Part shown: in pieces, positions 52,503-55,304 of the stretch
Position numbering within the stretch: the stretch's first letter is position 1
Layout: every line of letters starts with the position of its first letter
Source: Gallibacterium genomosp. 1
GTDB lineage: Bacteria > Pseudomonadota > Gammaproteobacteria > Enterobacterales > Pasteurellaceae
Length of the DNA stretch: 55,304 bases
Direction of reading: 5' to 3'
Assembly (NCBI RefSeq): GCF_000771875.1
Contig: NZ_JPXX01000017.1
Span: 1-55,304, forward strand
Translations under genes and position numbers: made by a program
Notes under the pieces: model-generated
The model's database searches: none
Seen by the model: the letters and a program-made list of their open reading frames with translations, nothing else
Told to the model about the DNA's origin: nothing

Positions 52503-52518
52503 TGTGATCAAGATCTCA
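52503..52518. promoter_or_regulatory. CRP site 1 in the lsrA-lsrR region
   Basis: TGTGA-TCAAGA-TCTCA, one base off the canonical TGTGA-N6-TCACA. Centre 91 bases upstream of lsrA. CRP-cAMP activates lsr in E. coli. Confidence 0.7.
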
Positions 52519-52561
52519 TATTCAGATTATTTACCCTATAAATGGAAGTTTTTATCTAAAA

Positions 52562-52577
52562 AGTGATCTTTGTCACA
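52562..52577. promoter_or_regulatory. CRP site 2 in the lsrA-lsrR region
   Basis: AGTGA-TCTTTG-TCACA, one base off consensus. Its centre is about 57 bases upstream of the predicted lsrR start site (-10 TATGAT at 52615-52620). Confidence 0.7.
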
Positions 52578-52615
52578 GTATTTGAAAAAATTGAAAATGA
52601 ACAATTGATATTTTT

Positions 52616-52633
52616 ATGATTCATATGAATAAT
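52616..52633. promoter_or_regulatory. Palindrome over the lsrR promoter, possible LsrR operator
   Basis: ATGATTCATATGAATAAT, 18-bp palindrome with one mismatched pair (perfect inner 12 bp). It overlaps the candidate lsrR -10 TATGAT. LsrR represses its own region in enterics; the operator assignment is inference. Confidence 0.5.
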
Positions 52634-52648
52634 ATTTGTGAGTAGAAA

Positions 52649-53614
52649 ATGAATGAAAAAAGACAAGAAATGAACGCATTATCTCATTCAATGACAGAAG
52701 AAGAGCTTTTAGCTCGTATTGCTTGGTTTTATTACCACGATAATTTAACACAAGGTGAAATTGGAGAAAGACTAGGATTGCCTAGGCTAAAAGTTTCTCG
52801 ACTGTTAGAGAGAGGGCGTCAGCATGGAATTATTAAAGTTCAGATTAACTCTCGGTTTACGGGATGCTTAGAATTAGAACAGGCTTTACAACAACGTTTT
52901 GATTTGAAATATATTCGAATTTTACCAGAGCTAGAACAACATGATCTGAATGAACGCTTAGGAATTGGAGCTGCGCAATTATTAATGTCCTTACTCAAGC
53001 CTAATCAACTTTTATCCATTGGGTTTGGGGAAACCATTATGCAGACTATCAAATATAGCAATGATTTTATTACTCAGAATCAAATTAAACTGATTACCTT
53101 ATCTGGTGGGGTTGGTCCCTATATGAAAGGTATTGGCCAATTGGATGGCTCTTGTTCCGTGAGTATTATCCCAGCTCCGTTAAGGGCTTCATCAATAGAA
53201 GCGGCTAAATTATTTAAAAAAGAAGCTTGTGTTAGGGATATTATGCTTGCAGCTTGTAGTGCTGATGTCGCAATCGTTGGTATTGGAGCAACGCGGCAGC
53301 GAGGACAAGCAACATTATTGCGTTCAGGTTATATAACAGAAGAAAAGCAGCAAACAATTAGAGCAAAAGGTGCTGTAGGAGATATTCTTGGTTATTTTAT
53401 GCAAAAAGATGGCACATTACAGCCTGATATGCCATTGCATGAAGAGTTAATCAGTGTTTCTTTAGATAACTTGCAAAAAATTCCTAATGTAATTGGTATT
53501 GCAGGTGGAGAAAATAAGGTCGAAGCTATCCTAAGTGCATTATATGGGAAGCATATCAATTCATTGGTAACAGAAGAAAAAACGGCTCGTATGATCCTTG
53601 CACACCTTGTCTAG
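52649..53614 (+). CDS. lsrR: LsrR, AI-2-responsive repressor (SorC/DeoR family)
   Basis: 321 residues. HTH at about 20-60 ([21 protein letters not shown], split here as [12 protein letters not shown] and TQGEIGERL; then [14 protein letters not shown]) and a sugar-binding C-domain with [27 protein letters not shown] and [11 protein letters not shown]. Phospho-AI-2 releases it from DNA. Divergent from lsrACDBFG and directly upstream of lsrK, as in E. coli. Confidence 0.95.
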   Translation: MNEKRQEMNALSHSMTEEELLARIAWFYYHDNLTQGEIGERLGLPRLKVSRLLERGRQHGIIKVQINSRFTGCLELEQALQQRFDLKYIRILPELEQHDLNERLGIGAAQLLMSLLKPNQLLSIGFGETIMQTIKYSNDFITQNQIKLITLSGGVGPYMKGIGQLDGSCSVSIIPAPLRASSIEAAKLFKKEACVRDIMLAACSADVAIVGIGATRQRGQATLLRSGYITEEKQQTIRAKGAVGDILGYFMQKDGTLQPDMPLHEELISVSLDNLQKIPNVIGIAGGENKVEAILSALYGKHINSLVTEEKTARMILAHLV

Positions 53615-53621
53615 ATGTTAT

Positions 53622-53630
53622 AAGTGCGGT
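53622..53630 (+). repeat. Hin-type uptake signal core between lsrR and lsrK
   Basis: AAGTGCGGT followed by TGATTTTTT, agreeing with the extended USS consensus that has an AT-rich stretch downstream. Confidence 0.85.
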
Positions 53631-53670
53631 TGATTTTTTAGCGTTTTTTCAAGATTATTCAGGAGGGAAC

Positions 53671-55248
53671 ATGGAAAAGAAATCAGCCTATTTAATGGCA
53701 TTAGATGCAGGAACAGGGAGTATTAGAGCGGTTATTTTTGATTTAGAAGGAAATCAAATTGGTGCAGCACAATACGAATGGAGTCATTTAAGCGATCCAA
53801 ATATCCCAGGATCAATGGAGTTTGATTTAGAACATAATTGGGATTTAGCTTGTAAAAGTATTTCGACAGTATTAGATAAAACGAAAATAAGTCCCGATCA
53901 GATTTTAGCAATTTCGACCTGTTCAATGCGTGAAGGTATTGTCTTATATGATGAAAAACAGCAACCAATTTGGGCTTGTGGCAATGTAGATGCTAGAGCA
54001 ACCCAAGAGGTGAATGAATTAAAAGAGCTTTATACTCATACGTTTGAAGAAACACTTTATCATATTTCAGGCCAAACTTTGGCATTAAGTGCCGTACCAA
54101 GATTATTATGGCTTGCCCATCACCGTAGTGATATTTATCGAAAAACTAAAGCGATAACCATGATTAGTGATTGGCTCGGATTTATGCTAAGTGGGCAACT
54201 TGCGGTAGAACCTTCTAATGCGGGAACTACGGGGATGTTGGATTTGCACACTCGCCAATGGTCTCCAATGCTGTTAGATATGGCGGGATTAAACTCTACT
54301 ATTTTGCCTCCAGTTAAGGAAACAGGTGAAGTCTTAGGGCAGGTTACAAAGCAAGTAGCGGAAATAACAGGATTGAAAGAGGGAACACCAGTCATTGTAG
54401 GTGGCGGAGATGTTCAGCTGGGGTGTTTAGGGTTAGGTATTACAGAGCCTTCACAGGCGGCGATTATTGGGGGGACTTTTTGGCAACAAGTGGTAAATCT
54501 GCCAGCCCCACAGACAGATCCTGAAATGAATATTCGTATAAATCCTTATGTCATTTCTCCCTTAGTTCAAGCTGAATCTATTAGTTTTTTCACTGGATTA
54601 ACGATGCGTTGGTTTAGAGATGTTTTTTGTGAAGAAGAAAAACATTTAGCTGAAAAACTTGGCGTTGATGCTTATAGCTTACTCGAACAAATGGCCGAAA
54701 AGGTACCAGCTGGAGCAAATGATGTTATACCTATTTTTTCTGATGCGATGCATTTTAAATCTTGGTATCACGCAGCACCATCATTTATTAATCTTTCGAT
54801 TGATCCAGAAAAATGCAATAAACCTGTTTTATTTAGAGCATTAGAAGAAAACGCAGCAGTAGTCTCTTCTTATAATTTAGATCAGGTAGAAAAATTTTCT
54901 AAAGTTAAACTAAAAGAAATTGTTTTTGCTGGTGGCGGAGCTAAAGGAAAATTATGGAGTCAAATCCTTGCTGATGTTACAGGACTGATTGTAAATATTC
55001 CTGTAGTAAAAGAGGCAACTGCATTAGGTTGTGCGATTGCAGCAGGTGTTGGCGTTGGGGTTTATTCTTCTTTGGCCGAAGCAGGAAAAAAACTTGTCAG
55101 ATTTGAACGAAAACATATACCAAACCCTAAAAATTATGAGCTTTATCAGCAGCACAAACAACAATGGGCTGAAGTTTATCAGAAACAATTACAGCTTGTA
55201 GATGAAGGATTAACCACATCACTGTGGAAAGCACCAGGTGTAAAATAA
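53671..55248 (+). CDS. lsrK: LsrK, autoinducer-2 kinase (FGGY family)
   Basis: 525 residues. FGGY-kinase fold: [16 protein letters not shown] at the N-terminus, [38 protein letters not shown], and [20 protein letters not shown] near the C-terminus. It phosphorylates imported AI-2, trapping it and making the LsrR inducer. AGGAGGGA precedes the ATG, a strong site. In an operon with lsrR. Confidence 0.96.
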   Translation: MEKKSAYLMALDAGTGSIRAVIFDLEGNQIGAAQYEWSHLSDPNIPGSMEFDLEHNWDLACKSISTVLDKTKISPDQILAISTCSMREGIVLYDEKQQPIWACGNVDARATQEVNELKELYTHTFEETLYHISGQTLALSAVPRLLWLAHHRSDIYRKTKAITMISDWLGFMLSGQLAVEPSNAGTTGMLDLHTRQWSPMLLDMAGLNSTILPPVKETGEVLGQVTKQVAEITGLKEGTPVIVGGGDVQLGCLGLGITEPSQAAIIGGTFWQQVVNLPAPQTDPEMNIRINPYVISPLVQAESISFFTGLTMRWFRDVFCEEEKHLAEKLGVDAYSLLEQMAEKVPAGANDVIPIFSDAMHFKSWYHAAPSFINLSIDPEKCNKPVLFRALEENAAVVSSYNLDQVEKFSKVKLKEIVFAGGGAKGKLWSQILADVTGLIVNIPVVKEATALGCAIAAGVGVGVYSSLAEAGKKLVRFERKHIPNPKNYELYQQHKQQWAEVYQKQLQLVDEGLTTSLWKAPGVK

Positions 55249-55284
55249 TCATTCAACTCATAAAAACAAACCTAGCCCATGATT

Positions 55285-55304
55285 TGCCCCCGAAAAGTTA
55301 GACT
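55285..55304. mobile_element. Possible IS3-family element end at window edge
   Basis: TTGCCCCCGAAAAGTTAGAC resembles the terminal repeats of IS3/IS150-group elements (TG...CCCnAAAAGTTAGAC pattern, from memory). Nothing beyond is visible, so this is only a suggestion. Confidence 0.3.

Noticed and set aside
1-55304. CRISPR arrays, tRNA or rRNA genes
   Set aside because: No regularly spaced repeats and no tRNA-like T-arm words or rRNA segments seen; notably none near secE, where some relatives carry tRNA and tufB genes.

Overview
The window looks like a chromosomal segment of a member of the Pasteurellaceae. Conserved housekeeping clusters match enteric and Haemophilus gene order. The bulk is AT-rich. 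Copies of the Hin-type DNA uptake signal core AAGTGCGGT or its complement occur at 29650, 41961, 42103, 44108, 45406, 51466 and 53622. The exact genus cannot be fixed from sequence alone; a Hin-USS lineage (Haemophilus, Aggregatibacter, Avibacterium, Gallibacterium and relatives) fits.

Layout. 1-3918: a large BapA-like surface adhesin gene, broken by an early stop codon and by a frameshift at a 9-G tract. 4119-5657: comM (competence). 5802-13878: lipA-lipB-ybeD and dacA-rlpA-rodA-mrdA-rlmH-rsfS on the minus strand, covering lipoate synthesis, cell elongation and ribosome maturation. 13939-16564: divergent rhlB and rho. 16711-20376: proA, proB and sotB on the minus strand. 20576-21821: the split exporter yjjP-yjjB. 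21965-33933: the transcription/translation cluster secE-nusG, rplKA, rplJL and rpoBC, with its promoters, leaders and attenuators. 34099-39935: glpX, zapB, a small paralogue of the adhesin N-terminus, and divergent uvrA and ssb.

40031-46500 is an accessory block: a LysR gene with a divergent aldo/keto reductase, a broken carboxylesterase, a rhuM gene and a 5'-truncated LysR gene. From 41034 on it is clearly more GC-rich than its surroundings. It carries a Neisseriaceae-type uptake word (AGGCAGCCTGAA) and a 106-bp MITE that resembles Neisseria repeats. I read it as DNA acquired from a Neisseriaceae neighbour. 46571-55248 is a complete autoinducer-2 uptake and processing locus: lsrACDBFG, divergent from lsrR-lsrK.

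Regulation that links regions: near-consensus CRP-S (Sxy-dependent competence) sites lie upstream of comM, ssb and, unexpectedly, rhuM. At comM and rhuM the site, the -10 box and the start codon have nearly the same spacing. This makes RhuM, a family of unknown function, a candidate new member of a competence regulon. Other notable signals are a LexA box next to the ssb CRP-S site, a PurR-like palindrome inside the glpX promoter, two CRP sites and a palindrome between lsrA and lsrR, and two ribosomal-protein promoters whose -10 boxes lie inside hairpins.
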